From assembly GCA_023442755.1 (NCBI GenBank), contig JAEZXS010000244.1:1-64000 (forward strand): 64,000 bases of DNA. Direction: 5' to 3'. Source of the DNA: Pseudomonadota bacterium (lineage in GTDB: Bacteria > Desulfobacterota > Syntrophobacteria > Syntrophobacterales > Syntrophobacteraceae). This document shows, in pieces, positions 9,601 through 18,260 of this stretch; positions within the stretch are counted from its first letter, which is position 1, and the number at the start of each line of letters is the position of its first letter. The notes under the pieces were generated by a model. The model was not told where the DNA came from, ran no database searches, and worked only from the letters and a program-made list of their open reading frames with translations. A program made the position numbers and the translations under genes.

Positions 9601-10501
9601 CGTTGTCCGGGAGGCGATGAACCTCCTGCGGGCCACCCTGCCCACCACGATCGAGATCAGGCAGGAAATCGGAACAGGTGTGGCTTCGGCCGACCCGACG
9701 CAGATACACCAGGTGATGCTAAACCTGTGCATGAATGCGGCCCATGCCATGAACAACAGGGGCATACTCGACGTGAGCCTGCGTCCGTGCAAGCTGGACC
9801 AGGCCGACCTGTCCGTTCTTTCCATAATGGATCTCAATCCCGGACGATACCTGAAACTTTCCGTTTCGGATACGGGCTGCGGCATGGATAAGGCCACCCT
9901 GGACCGCATCTTCGATCCGTATTTCACCACCAAGGCAGTGGGGAAAGGCAGCGGGCTGGGGCTGGCGGTCGTTCACGGGATCGTCAAGAGGCATGACGGG
10001 GCCGTTTCCGTCCGGAGCAAACCCGGCGAGGGCAGCACTTTCTGCATCTATCTGCCGGAGATAGAAGCAAAAGCCCGGTCTGCGGCTGATGCGGCGCAAA
10101 CCCTGCCCAAAGGGTCGGAACGGATCCTGCTCGTGGACGATGAAAAAACCGTTATGGACCTGGGCGCCAAGATGCTCGAAAAACTCGGCTACCACGTCAC
10201 CGCCGAATCCGGCAGCGTGCGCGCCCTGGAAGTATTCCGCTCCCGGCCGGATGATTTCGACCTGATCGTCAGCGACTACACCATGCCCAACCTGACCGGG
10301 ATAGACCTTGCCCTTGAAATTCGGCGGATAAGGCCGGACAAGCCTATCATTTTGTGTACCGGGTTCAGCGAACGGCTGAATGAAACAACGGCCCAGGAAC
10401 TCGGCGTGGGGCTCATGATGAAGCCTTTCGGGATCAAGCAGGCTGCGGATCTCGTCCGGAAGACCCTCGATGCGCGGAAGGGTCCTGGAGCGGGGAAATA
10501 G
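6662..10501 (+). CDS. Hybrid sensor histidine kinase: extracytoplasmic sensor, HAMP, four PAS, REC
   Basis: This 1279-residue membrane kinase has a first transmembrane helix at about residues 36-58. A periplasmic dCACHE-like sensor domain follows, with a second helix near 311-330 and a HAMP domain ([20 protein letters not shown]). Four PAS/PAC units lie between about 390 and 885. The HisKA domain has the phosphoacceptor His at about residue 914 in GGIAHDFNN. The HATPase domain includes DTGCGMD and [17 protein letters not shown]-terminal receiver domain has Asp at about 1205 in SDYTMPN. The ligand is unknown. An alternative ATG is at 6719, and neither start has a strong ribosome-binding site. 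No partner regulator is adjacent. Confidence 0.92.
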   Translation: MTLSPADAGRAGTVPPSRIMRDNVRKTILTAWSIPKKLLLLLLIICMTAAGIIVMSGLAHRDHVLREAKYKTLLLVQSIAAQQEQIALGARQMLSALAQLPQVQKLDPEGCNELFREIVSRHPNFTTILGVALDGNVVASSVPFAPGVNLSDRKHFQDAVRTRDFSAGEYIVGRVTKVPSLSYSFPVLDADHGLAGVIIGSFRLDAYADFVKNANLPEGSVVTIFDYKGTRLYRLPDDGNLIGKPVGAESFKLMSGALDQGEYERTGDDGTRRLFAFKRLSLAEGERPYMYVGAGIPKDEVSGGAIREMLDNLSILGFSGMAVGVLGFFLFKYVFARPIKRLVETTQQVGKGELGIRTGLPHTPDELGWLAESFDEMAELLEERSNQRRQAEEALRLSEEKFRVLFRSSPGALVFASIDEGRILDVNEGCCRLFGYSREEMIGKTGTELGIWGSPEERHAISEMLDSRGAVSNFECRLRTKAGEIRSAFMSVEIMEIENRRCMLVVVNDISERKAAETVLALTRFSIEHAVDPIFWVGPDARLLYANEAACRSLGYSREELLSLSVPDIDPHIHMESWHALYESRKQGGSDTFESVHRHKDGTVFPVEVSLTNLVFHDAEFDFVFAKDIRGRREAERALRESEKRLQLALGASRMGVWELDLQNGAAFWSPECYDILGMKESDGPIDFTRIGQLERILQVMAAASRSSVEGSVYEEEFKTVCPETGERWISILGRAEYDVNGMPLRLTGTIQDITRRKRMENDLRASEEMFRLLVENAPDSIHVQTQGNFAYVNPAAMRLVGAVSREQLLGRSVLDTTDPAFHEEVRERIHRANIERRYLPPSEQRLIRLDGTPVDVEASGVPIVYENRNGALVFMRDISERKRAEDEREQLERQLRQAQKTEAIGTLAGGIAHDFNNILVPVMGYTEMVLNEVPPGSTTHTHLQQVLNAANHAKDLVKQILAIGRHGQEQEKKPLDIGVVVREAMNLLRATLPTTIEIRQEIGTGVASADPTQIHQVMLNLCMNAAHAMNNRGILDVSLRPCKLDQADLSVLSIMDLNPGRYLKLSVSDTGCGMDKATLDRIFDPYFTTKAVGKGSGLGLAVVHGIVKRHDGAVSVRSKPGEGSTFCIYLPEIEAKARSAADAAQTLPKGSERILLVDDEKTVMDLGAKMLEKLGYHVTAESGSVRALEVFRSRPDDFDLIVSDYTMPNLTGIDLALEIRRIRPDKPIILCTGFSERLNETTAQELGVGLMMKPFGIKQAADLVRKTLDARKGPGAGK

Positions 10502-10617
10502 CCGAGGAAGATTTGTTTTATGGGATTGCAGTAAGGCCGCGAACTGCGAAGAGTAGAGGGCGAAACGAAGCTTGCCATGTTGCGGTAAGGCCACGAAGGA
10601 AAAGATTTTCTTTAGGC

Positions 10618-10822
10618 AGTGTTGCTGCGGGAGCGCCTTACAGCCGCGATGCGTTGTCATCGAAGGTGCGCGTTGATTCTTTCCCACGCAAAGGCGCGAA
10701 TCCCGCGAAACGCGGGAGCGAAGAAACGCCAAGACGCCAAGTTGTTTTTCTCGTTCCCATGCTGTGCGACGCCGGGAGCGTGGGAACGAGAAACGAAAAA
10801 TTCCCCTGTGGGAGTGGCTTCT
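10618..10822. repeat. Cluster of REP-like and GCGGGATTCGCG-type repeats
   Basis: This holds two REP-like copies (near 10627 and 10804). Between them is a second unit at about 10681-10725 (TTCCCACGCAAAGGCGCGAA, then CCCGCGAAACGCGGG) that recurs inverted at about 15712-15753. With the next repeat, this fills most of the 538-base gap after the kinase gene. No gene is seen in it. Confidence 0.75.
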
Positions 10823-10998
10823 AGCCGCGCAGATTGATGACAAACTCTAAAATCATCGTGATCGTCGTTCCGGCGAAAGCCGGAATCCAGTGTTTTCAAG
10901 CATTTCTGGACCCCGATGCCTGCCCCGGACCTGATCCGGGGTTCGTCGGGGTGACGGATTGGGGGCTTTTTTCAACAGTCTGAGCGGCTTCCAGCCGC
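10823..10998. repeat. 176-bp dispersed repeat, copy 1
   Basis: This matches 61487-61661 almost base for base in the same orientation. Inside are two perfect hairpins, TTCCGGC-GAAA-GCCGGAA and CCCCGGA-CCTGA-TCCGGGG, and both ends carry REP-like sequence. It encodes nothing and looks like a mobile palindromic element. Confidence 0.85.
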
Positions 10999-11039
10999 GA
11001 TATTACCTGCACCGGCCCTGAGATGTTGCAGGGGAGCCG

Positions 11040-11504
11040 CTATTCTTCCTGGCGCACGAATATCCTTTGTCCACGGTCGCTGGAAGCTTCCAGCCTGGGC
11101 ACCACGATGCGAAGAACGCCCCGCTTGAATTCAGCCTGTATTCCACCTTCATCGACCGGATACGGGAACTTGAAAACGCGCGAGAATCCCCCCTGGGGCC
11201 GTTCGAGGCGAATCGGTTCCCCATCCTGCCGGGCGTCGGACTTAGATCCGGAAACATAGAGCCGGTCCGCCTTGCACTCGACCTCCATGTCGTCGTCGCG
11301 GACTCCCGGAAGGTCGATGGTGTAGATAAGCTCTTTCCCCGTATCGACTATGTCCGTCAACGGCACCCAGTCATCGCATTGCGCATCCTGCCCGGAATCC
11401 TCGCTGCCCTTTTCGGCATCGAAGTTACACAGAAAAAGCTCTTCCATCCGGTCCTTCATTGCCTTCAGTTCTTCAATGAAGGCATTCCTCGTATTTGCGG
11501 CCAC
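11040..11504 (-). CDS. Hsp20/alpha-crystallin small heat-shock protein
   Basis: This is an ATP-independent holdase chaperone. The alpha-crystallin domain runs from about residue 45 (WVPLTDIVDTGKELIYTIDL, then PGVRDDDMEVE) to the GVLRIVVPRL motif near residue 135, with a short C-terminal tail. Two starts are possible. The ATG at 11510 touches the GGGAGG ribosome-binding site with no spacing. The GTG two codons later at 11504 has normal spacing of about seven bases and is preferred here; the longer form would add Met-Phe. A small CCTGCA/TGCAGG hairpin follows the stop. Confidence 0.88.
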   Translation of the reverse strand: MAANTRNAFIEELKAMKDRMEELFLCNFDAEKGSEDSGQDAQCDDWVPLTDIVDTGKELIYTIDLPGVRDDDMEVECKADRLYVSGSKSDARQDGEPIRLERPQGGFSRVFKFPYPVDEGGIQAEFKRGVLRIVVPRLEASSDRGQRIFVRQEE

Positions 11505-11848
11505 AAACATCCTCCCATCCCGATAAGGTCGGTTTCACTCCCCACCAAAACAGTGAAAGCTGCTTCGGACTAATGTTTCCTCACAGCTTCCCGGCCCTTG
11601 AACAAACGATTTTCAAACCCTTTTGAATAATCATCCTGAATCTAAGAAACAAGCCAAGAGCTGTCAACAAGCCTGAAAAACGCCCATTCAGCGCTGCCAG
11701 GCGGGTTTCCCGCAGGTCGATTGCCATTATAGAACACGAATATTCCCGTTTGAAAACATTGCTGTTCGTTCCCTGCCGAAAAAAGGGCGGAAGCCGGCTC
11801 GGCTCCCGCCCTTTTGACGGATGACATGGTTAGCAAAGCCGCTCCCGC
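11505..11848. other. Intergenic region, terminator only
   Basis: Apart from the terminator at 11781-11815, no gene or repeat is seen in these 344 bases. The part next to 11504 should contain the hsp20 promoter. Confidence 0.5.
11781..11815 (-). terminator. Terminator of the E1 dehydrogenase operon
   Basis: The stem AAAAGGGCGG-A-AGCCG pairs with CGGCT-C-CCGCCCTTTT around a three-base loop and has T-runs on both strands. It lies 33 bases after the E1 beta stop codon. Confidence 0.85.
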
Positions 11849-12826
11849 CTACACGATCTCTTTTATCGCGGCCGTCAGCTTTTCCTCGTCGGGGATGTAG
11901 AAGCGCTCCAGGGGAGGGCTGGTGGGAACCGGGATATCCGGCCCCGTGACCCGCCTCAAGGGGCTTTTGAGGCTCGAAAATGCCTCTTCCATGACCACGG
12001 CTGCAATTTCGCCGGCAAATCCCCCTGTTCGGGTCGCTTCGTGGAGCACCACGAGGCGGCCGGTTTTTCGCACCGAGGCCAGTACGGTTTCCTTATCGAG
12101 CGGCGCAAGGGTCCTCAGGTCGATGACCTCGGTCTCGATTCCCTCCCGCGAGAGCTGTTCCGCTGCGCGCATGACGACGCCGAGCATCTTGGACCATGTC
12201 ACCACGGTAACGTCTTTCCCCTGCCTCTTTACGTCCGCTTTCCCGATGGGAGTAAGGTATTCCCCGTCCGGAACGGGGCCGGGCGCGAAATAGAGCATCA
12301 TGTCCTCTATGAAGACCACGGGATTTTCGTCCCGGATGGCGGATTTGAGAAGCCCTTTGGCATCGGCCGGAGTCGAGGGCATCACCACTTTCAGCCCCGG
12401 GCAGTGGGCCGCCCAGGCTTCCAGGTTGTGCGAGTGCTGGCAGCCCGCCCCGAAACCCGCTCCGCTCTTGATGCGTACGACAAGGGGAAAAGACGATTTC
12501 CCCCCGGAGAGGTATCTCAGCTTGGCCGCGTGATTGACGATCATATCCGATGCCAGGGTGAAAAACGGGTTGAACATGATTTCGACCACCGGCCGGAGCC
12601 CTGCCGCTGCGGCTCCGACGGCAAGCCCCGCGATGGCGGCCTCCGATACCGGGGTGTCCTTGACGCGCCCGGCGCCGAATTCTTTCAGCAGACCCGCCGT
12701 GGGGAGCATCGGACTGTCATGGATGCTCGTTCCGACACCTTCCCCGGCGATGAAGACGTTGGGGTCCCGTATCATTTCTTCTCTAAGAGCCTGATTGACC
12801 GCCTGCCCCATTCCCAGTTGCTGCAT
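11849..12826 (-). CDS. Thiamine-dependent 2-oxoacid/acetoin dehydrogenase E1, beta subunit
   Basis: The 325-residue protein is a transketolase-like beta subunit (PdhB/AcoB family). It shows the family start GQAVNQALREEM, the E1 beta pattern FGAGRVKDTPVSEAAIAGLA, VVMPSTPADAKGLL and a C-terminal transketolase domain (VIDLRTLAPLDKETV). It pairs with the alpha subunit to decarboxylate a 2-oxoacid or cleave acetoin using thiamine diphosphate. The start has AAAGGAAA six bases upstream. It follows the alpha gene by 32 bases. No E2 lipoyl or E3 gene is next to it, so the full complex must draw on other loci. Pyruvate and acetoin cannot be distinguished from sequence alone. Confidence 0.88.
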   Translation of the reverse strand: MQQLGMGQAVNQALREEMIRDPNVFIAGEGVGTSIHDSPMLPTAGLLKEFGAGRVKDTPVSEAAIAGLAVGAAAAGLRPVVEIMFNPFFTLASDMIVNHAAKLRYLSGGKSSFPLVVRIKSGAGFGAGCQHSHNLEAWAAHCPGLKVVMPSTPADAKGLLKSAIRDENPVVFIEDMMLYFAPGPVPDGEYLTPIGKADVKRQGKDVTVVTWSKMLGVVMRAAEQLSREGIETEVIDLRTLAPLDKETVLASVRKTGRLVVLHEATRTGGFAGEIAAVVMEEAFSSLKSPLRRVTGPDIPVPTSPPLERFYIPDEEKLTAAIKEIV

Positions 12827-12858
12827 GGCGCTTTCCTTTCATTCTGAATCGGAGATTT

Positions 12859-13824
12859 TCAATCGGCAAAGACATCTTCGAGCGCTTCCTCCGGGCCCGG
12901 ATAGGGGCTTTCCTCGGCAAAGCGAACCGCATCTTTGACGATCGCGTCGATTTCCGCTTCCATCTCCCGAATTCCTTCGGTGGTGATCAGTCCCCGCGAA
13001 AGAAGCTCGTCCCGAAGCCTCGGGATGGGGCATTTTCCCTGCCACGCCGCAATTTCGTCTTTGGGCTGGTATACCTGGTGGTCACTTTCTCCATGGCCGC
13101 GGCAGCGATAGGTTTTGCACTCGATGAGCGTCGGACCGTTCCCGGCAAGTGCGCGGTCCCTGGCCCTGCGAACAGCTTCGAAGATGGCCAGGACGTCGTT
13201 GCCGTCGACGATTTCACCCGGAATGGCGTATGCGACGGCCCGGTCGGCCATGTCTTTTACTCGGGTGTGCTCCTCGTAGCGCTGTGCGCCCGCATAGAGG
13301 TTGTTCTCGCACACGAAAATCACCGGCAGGTTCCAGAGGCTTGCCAGGTTCAACGCCTCGTGAAAGGAGCCCTCATCGGCCGCACCGTCTCCGAACAGGC
13401 AGACCGTTACGCGCTTTTCCTCCCGGTACTGTTGAGCGAAGGCCATGCCGACTGCGATGGGAAGGCCTCCCCCAACCACCGTGGTGGTGCAGGGGGCATT
13501 GATTTCAGGCACGGCAAGATGAAGCGTGCCGCTCTTTCCCTTGTTGCATCCCGTGCTCTTGCCGTAGATCTCCGCCATCAGCGCCCCGGGGTCCGCGCCT
13601 TTTGCCAGAAGATGATTGTGGCTCCGGTGGTTCGAGATGATGACATCCTCGGGAGCGAGCGCTGCGCAGACACCGGAGCCCACCGCTTCCTGCCCGGTAC
13701 ACAGGATCATCATCCCGGGGATTTTCCCCTGGATTTGGCAAAGCTCGGTGAGTTCCTCCTCGAATCGGCGGGAGAGGAGCATGGACCGGAACATCTCGAT
13801 TTTCTTTTCATTTGGCGCCTGCAT
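12859..13824 (-). CDS. Thiamine-dependent 2-oxoacid/acetoin dehydrogenase E1, alpha subunit
   Basis: The 321-residue subunit binds thiamine diphosphate through the GDG...NN motif (GDGAADEGSFHEALNLASLW, then NLPVIFVCENN). Other E1 alpha signatures are ISNHRSHNHLLAKG, STGCNKGKSGTLHLA and YRCRGHGESD. The start at 13824 is chosen because GAGGAGAAATC precedes that ATG; an upstream in-frame GTG has no comparable site. The gene sits between DUF169 and the beta subunit in a TetR-led cluster. The GKSGTLHLA context and short length fit the acetoin dehydrogenase group as well as pyruvate dehydrogenases. Confidence 0.9.
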   Translation of the reverse strand: MQAPNEKKIEMFRSMLLSRRFEEELTELCQIQGKIPGMMILCTGQEAVGSGVCAALAPEDVIISNHRSHNHLLAKGADPGALMAEIYGKSTGCNKGKSGTLHLAVPEINAPCTTTVVGGGLPIAVGMAFAQQYREEKRVTVCLFGDGAADEGSFHEALNLASLWNLPVIFVCENNLYAGAQRYEEHTRVKDMADRAVAYAIPGEIVDGNDVLAIFEAVRRARDRALAGNGPTLIECKTYRCRGHGESDHQVYQPKDEIAAWQGKCPIPRLRDELLSRGLITTEGIREMEAEIDAIVKDAVRFAEESPYPGPEEALEDVFAD

Positions 13825-13858
13825 GATTTCTCCTCTGTTCGGAACCATGTGCTGTTTT

Positions 13859-14671
13859 CTATGCCTGAAGGGATTTCCAGGTGTGCCTTTCGAGGAAACT
13901 CCCCTCTACGTTGCTCTCCATTTCCAGGAACATCTCCCAGGGAACGCCGAAGGAGAGGTATTCGGAACCCAGAAGAGTGCGAACGTACTTCCTGGCCGAA
14001 ATATCCGTCAGCCCCACGACAGCCCGCGGCTTTCCCGATCCGGCTTCCCTGAAAGGCAGGATCCCTATGGTCTGGCAGCCCGCGGCCCAGGGGATGATGA
14101 CGTTATCCATTCCCTTTCGTGCATAGTTGGCGAGAATCACCAGCGCCGAAAGCTGGTCGGGATTGGCAAGGAAGACCACGGTTTCCGGCTTTTCCACTTC
14201 GGGGTTTATTTCCGGGAGGGGCTTGAAGAGCACGTAGGCCGATCTTGGCTCCGTTATCGGGAGCTCTTCGAGCCATTGCTGCACCAGTTCGGGTGATTTT
14301 ACGTAGCCTTCCCCCGAGAGGAAGCTTTCCGCGAACTCTTTTCCGGCGGCGCCCTCCAGGACTTTCCCAACTTGTCTTCCCTTTTCCCACTGGATGTTTC
14401 CCGATGAGAGAAAATGGGTAAAGCAGTCGATTCCGCCCGGGAAGTCCAGGTAGGCGTTCCCGAATCCCAGCCCGACGCCTCCGCCCCAGCAGCCGTATGT
14501 CTCACGGGTGAATGCTGCCGTCTTGCCTTTTGCGGCATTGGCAAACATGAACATGACGCAGCCCCATTTGCCTTTTTTGAACTGCAGGGCGTTGTCCGGC
14601 TTTTCATTCGCCAGGAAAACGGCGACGGGGTTGTATTTGAGGGCAACTGCTCCGGCTATTTTGGAGTCCAT
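13859..14671 (-). CDS. DUF169 family protein
   Basis: This 270-residue soluble protein matches the DUF169 pattern: NPVAVFLANEKPDNALQFKK near the start, CVMFMFANAAKGKTAAF, GCWGGGVGLGFGNAYLDF and a late IPWAAGCQTIGILPF. Several conserved cysteines (WGC, CWGGG, GCQ) suggest a metal or cofactor site. The family's biochemistry is not established; it is frequent in anaerobes and archaea. The start has AAAGGA eight bases upstream. It follows the TetR gene by 12 bases and precedes the E1 genes, so it is probably co-expressed with the dehydrogenase. Confidence 0.88.
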   Translation of the reverse strand: MDSKIAGAVALKYNPVAVFLANEKPDNALQFKKGKWGCVMFMFANAAKGKTAAFTRETYGCWGGGVGLGFGNAYLDFPGGIDCFTHFLSSGNIQWEKGRQVGKVLEGAAGKEFAESFLSGEGYVKSPELVQQWLEELPITEPRSAYVLFKPLPEINPEVEKPETVVFLANPDQLSALVILANYARKGMDNVIIPWAAGCQTIGILPFREAGSGKPRAVVGLTDISARKYVRTLLGSEYLSFGVPWEMFLEMESNVEGSFLERHTWKSLQA

Positions 14672-14683
14672 GTTCGAATCCTT

Positions 14684-15325
14684 TCATGGTCGCGAATATC
14701 GGATTCCCTCCAGGGAGAACCGGGTTATGTGGTCTGCCAGCCGCTCCAAATCGGACGGATCGAAGCCGTCCGGGCGAAGGGCCGCGATGACGCGCCTTCC
14801 CGTGAAATGGTGCAGGCACTGCCCGACGATGCTCATTGCACAGAGGAACTCCCGGTCGCCTTCGCCGGCCCCCTCGGGCTTGCCCGGCAGTTCGTGAAGT
14901 ATGCCGGCCAGGCGCCTGTACAAAGGCCGAATGGTGCTTTCCACCACCTGCCCCAGGGCGTCGGTTGGATCGGAGATTTCCTGGGCCATGAGCTTCATGT
15001 GCCAGCCCGGGACCCCGGTATCGGAGATGCGCAGGAGAAAGGCGTGAATGAAAGCGCGGAGTTTTTCCTCGGGCGTGGCCCGCTCCCCCAGCCCCAGGTC
15101 GGGCGGGTACTTGCTCAGGGCGGACTGGTGCGAGTGTTCGAGTACGGCCGTATAGAGTCCCTGTTTATCCCGGAAGTGGTAATTCATGGCGCCCAGGGGG
15201 GCGCCGGCACGCCTGCAGATTTCCCTGACCGTGGCCGATCGGAACCCGCGCCGGGCAAATACCTCCCCGGCGGCCTCGATCAGCCTTGCTTTCGTGCTGT
15301 CGCTTTTCTTCGGATTATCTTCCAC
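14684..15325 (-). CDS. TetR-family transcriptional regulator
   Basis: The 213-residue repressor has an N-terminal TetR helix-turn-helix (ARLIEAAGEVFARRGFRSAT, then VREICRRAGAPLGAMNYHF) and a C-terminal ligand-binding half resembling the CerR/DUF1956 group. The start is placed at the GTG at 15325, which has GGTGAGGA eight bases upstream. The alternative ATG at 15379 lies inside the palindrome taken as the operator. It heads a same-strand cluster with DUF169 and the E1 genes, spaced 12-35 bases apart, so it probably controls them together with itself. The inducer is unknown. Confidence 0.87.
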   Translation of the reverse strand: MEDNPKKSDSTKARLIEAAGEVFARRGFRSATVREICRRAGAPLGAMNYHFRDKQGLYTAVLEHSHQSALSKYPPDLGLGERATPEEKLRAFIHAFLLRISDTGVPGWHMKLMAQEISDPTDALGQVVESTIRPLYRRLAGILHELPGKPEGAGEGDREFLCAMSIVGQCLHHFTGRRVIAALRPDGFDPSDLERLADHITRFSLEGIRYSRP

Positions 15326-15368
15326 GTTGTCCTCACCGGCCGGCTTCAAACAATTGTCTTGAACACAA

Positions 15369-15390
15369 GTATTGAACATTTGTTCAATAC
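15369..15390. promoter_or_regulatory. 22-bp perfect palindrome, candidate TetR operator
   Basis: The half-sites GTATTGAACA and TGTTCAATAC flank a central TT, 43 bases upstream of the GTG start of the TetR gene. An imperfect second palindrome (TTGTCTTGAACACAA) overlaps its promoter-distal flank. Length, symmetry and position are typical of TetR operators. The binding partner is inferred. Confidence 0.7.
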
Positions 15391-15439
15391 TGTCAACAAG
15401 AAATCCCGCACTTCAATGCAAAGGGAGATAAAACGCGAA

Positions 15440-15930
15440 GAAGAACGGACTGTTGCAGTAAGGCCGCGAAGGAAAGAAGGCACCGGAAGGCGCGAAGGCC
15501 AATCGAATTGAGGTGGTTTGGCAGTGAGGGCCTTTAGGTGCGATGTTTGTCCTGCCCGGGCCGGCGATTGTTTTTTCCCCACGCGAAGGCGCGAGGCCGC
15601 GAAGAAGAACGAACTGAAAAGAATTGCGGGACAGTCCCGGTATTTTGTGGGAGCGGCTTGCAGCCTCGATCCTTTAGAAACTTTTCAGGCAGCCTGAACT
15701 CATTTTCCCCAGGCTTTTCTTCGCTCCCGCGTTTCGCGGGATTCGCGTGGGAGAAGATCAATGTGCACCCTCGAAGAGGCGTTCCCACGGCAACACTGCC
15801 TGGAGAGAATGCCTTCCTTCGCGCCTTCCGGCTCATCCTCACCTTCGCGCGGGAACAAAGACATCGCGGCTGCAAGCCGCTCCCACGGCACATCCGCATC
15901 CGATTCGGGGCTTTCGCGCCTTCCTTCGCG
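15440..15930. repeat. Composite block of dispersed repeats
   Basis: This contains REP-like copies at about 15647-15670 and 15862-15892, and the inverted copy of the CCCGCGAAACGCGGG unit at about 15712-15753. Several variants of GCGAAGGCGCGAAG and GGAAAGAAGGCACCGG are also present. It separates the TetR promoter from the 3' end of the malate-synthase-like gene. Overlapping short frames here are repeat-derived, not genes. Confidence 0.7.
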
Positions 15931-15950
15931 GCTTACCGTTCAAATCGGTC

Positions 15951-18260
15951 TCAGGCCCCCGCGTCCGGACCGATATCGTAAACGTAGTCGTATGCGGCCA
16001 GGACTTTCCGGTCGAGCGCGCCGGACGTGACCCGGTTTGCGACTTGTTCCCGCGGCAGGTCGAAGATCGCCTCCAGGAGCTGCGCGCGTTCCCGCTCGTT
16101 CGCCTCGGCGACGACGAAAAGCACCCGTGCGCTGTGCTGAATGTAGCGCGGCGAAAGGAGCTGCCGTTTCAAAAGCTCCATGATAACCGGGGCCTTGCCG
16201 CGGTCGAAGCGGCCCGGATCGCCCCGGCGGTCCAGTTCGGCGAAAAACTCCGCCGTCCATTCGTTGTGATATTCCCATACCTTGTCGAAGAGTTCCCGGG
16301 TGAAGCGTGTTCCGGCCTTGATCCGAAGATCGTTTACCGCAGGTTCCACGCCGTCGTTTGTGAGGGCCGGCCGTTTGAGCCAGCCGTCGCGGGTGACGGC
16401 CGCCTCGTGCCGGGCGAGCGTCCAGAGCCAGGAGACGTCGATCCGGTAGGTTGCGAGATCGTTCATGAACCGCTGCTTGAGTTCGTAGTCGTCGATCGCC
16501 GCGGCGAAGTTTCCGTTAAGAATCTGAAAGCCGTAGTTGGCGGCCATGTAGAACGCGTGCTGGATATGTTCGATCGTAACGTCGCCCCGCGGAGGCGCAT
16601 AGATGGATTCCCAGAGTTCCCAGGTGAAAAGCTTTTCCGGCGTATCCAGCTCTTCCCGGGAGACGACCCAGGGCGTGATCTTTCCCTGCGCATCGAGCAG
16701 GCCGCGGGATTGGAGCAGTTGCCGCTCGGGGTCGCTGAGGCCGCTCGAAACGGTCGGCACCGGGTGTCCGTTTACGTCAACCGTTTCCAGGGGCGCGTCG
16801 AGGATGGACTGAAGCTGCGACACCGGCGTCCGCAATGGGGCGTTTCCGGCGGCGACGTAAGCCGGTTCCGGGCTGGCGACCCAGCTTTGCCGGTAGGTAT
16901 CATAGAGCTTTCCCTTCACCCGGCCGGCAAGGATATCCTCCAGCGTGGGCTGCCGGCCGGCCTGAAGCGACTGGTCCGGAACGAAGATGAGCCCCAGGGC
17001 GCGTTCCCGCAGCTTGTCGATGACTATGGCGCGAAGCGCCACGGGGTTGGACCGCGAACGGCCGTACACGTCGCCCGGCTGGTAGATCATCACGGCGGCC
17101 ATTCCGCCGATCGGCGCGGCGGTGCTGAGTTCTCCGCCTTTCATTCCGGCCATCAGCATCATCAGCGCATTGTATTTCTGGTAGGCGATCATGTTGGGCG
17201 AGGCCATGCCGATGGTTTGCGGATCGGGAAATACCCCGTTGGGATCGTCTTTCCACATTTCGATGAGGCTGCCGAGGTAATCCCAGCGGCCGACGTTCGT
17301 TCCCATAAGGCGGCGTCGCAGGATCCAGGCGATAGCCGCGAGAAACCGGCCTCCGTTGCCTTCTTCGTACAGCATCTTGATTTTGAACGTTCCCGGCGGC
17401 ACCCCGATCGCGTCCTCGATCCGCGCCAGGAGCTTTTCCACTATCGTGGCTTCACGCGGGGTCTGTATCTTCGGAATATAGAAGTACGGGCATTTGCCTT
17501 CGCGCTCGAGCGCATCGAAATTGTTGAACACCCACAGGACCGCGATGGCGATGATGCCGGGTACGGGCCGGCCGTCGACCGTGATGTGTTCGAGGCGAAG
17601 GTGGATGCTCGGCGGGCGGACGAACACGACGGGCCAGTTCTTCGGGGGCGCATTGAGCCTGTAGGCGCGCTTTTTCCCCTTCTTGGTCACCTCGTAGGCG
17701 CGGTCGGCCCAGCGGCCTTCGAAAATCTCCCTGGCGTTTTTCATGGAAGCAAATATTCCGACCGGTTGTTTGGGGGCGCCTTCCGGCTGGAAGTGCGGGG
17801 GCGAGGCGTCTTCGAAGTCCGTCATGTTCATGGGCGCCGGGCTGTTCAGCGCATTGAACGCCATGTCGAGCGGATGCCACGGCCCGGTAAGTTCCAGGCC
17901 GGGGTTCGTCAGGGGATTGGCGTCATCCGGGATGGGCGTTTCGTCGTTGAGGCGCCAGCGGAACTCGGTCTCCCTGCCCAGGAAGTTGTCGATCAGACCC
18001 TGCACGATCTGGCGAAAGGTCCAGGACCGGCCCGTAACGGGGTCCGGAAAAGCGTCGTCCCATTTCGGCCATCCGTACTTTTCGCGGACGGGTGCGGAGC
18101 TGTTCAACAGCTTGCTGCGCGCGGCCAGGGTGGCCGCAATCTCGGGATTCAACTCGCGGGTGAGCGCAGCGATCGTTTCTTCGACGTTTACTTCACGCCC
18201 GTTTACCTTCCTGGTCCCGAACAGTTCGGGGAATTGCCGGAGAACGTCTTCGCGAATCAT
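15951..18260 (-). CDS. Divergent malate-synthase-like protein, 769 residues
   Basis: The first two thirds follow the malate synthase A layout. NMTDFEDASPP is at about residues 145-155 (compare DFEDA). FVRPPSIHLR near 215 corresponds to the catalytic-Arg RPRGWHL region. YIPKIQTPREA, LYEEG near 299 (metal-binding Glu), NVGRWDYLGSL near 324-332 and the late GGMAA also match. The protein is some 230 residues longer than MSA. Where MSA has MEDAATAEI with the catalytic Asp, this protein appears to read IQHAFYMAANYGF, without that Asp. It may therefore not make malate. The start at 18260 follows GAGGGACC; an upstream ATG lacks a site. No isocitrate lyase is nearby. Confidence 0.75.
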   Translation of the reverse strand: MIREDVLRQFPELFGTRKVNGREVNVEETIAALTRELNPEIAATLAARSKLLNSSAPVREKYGWPKWDDAFPDPVTGRSWTFRQIVQGLIDNFLGRETEFRWRLNDETPIPDDANPLTNPGLELTGPWHPLDMAFNALNSPAPMNMTDFEDASPPHFQPEGAPKQPVGIFASMKNAREIFEGRWADRAYEVTKKGKKRAYRLNAPPKNWPVVFVRPPSIHLRLEHITVDGRPVPGIIAIAVLWVFNNFDALEREGKCPYFYIPKIQTPREATIVEKLLARIEDAIGVPPGTFKIKMLYEEGNGGRFLAAIAWILRRRLMGTNVGRWDYLGSLIEMWKDDPNGVFPDPQTIGMASPNMIAYQKYNALMMLMAGMKGGELSTAAPIGGMAAVMIYQPGDVYGRSRSNPVALRAIVIDKLRERALGLIFVPDQSLQAGRQPTLEDILAGRVKGKLYDTYRQSWVASPEPAYVAAGNAPLRTPVSQLQSILDAPLETVDVNGHPVPTVSSGLSDPERQLLQSRGLLDAQGKITPWVVSREELDTPEKLFTWELWESIYAPPRGDVTIEHIQHAFYMAANYGFQILNGNFAAAIDDYELKQRFMNDLATYRIDVSWLWTLARHEAAVTRDGWLKRPALTNDGVEPAVNDLRIKAGTRFTRELFDKVWEYHNEWTAEFFAELDRRGDPGRFDRGKAPVIMELLKRQLLSPRYIQHSARVLFVVAEANERERAQLLEAIFDLPREQVANRVTSGALDRKVLAAYDYVYDIGPDAGA

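Noticed and set aside
15534..15981. Several overlapping frames in the 15.4-15.9 kb gap
   Set aside because: They are built from dispersed repeats and recur wherever those repeats occur, so they are not genes.
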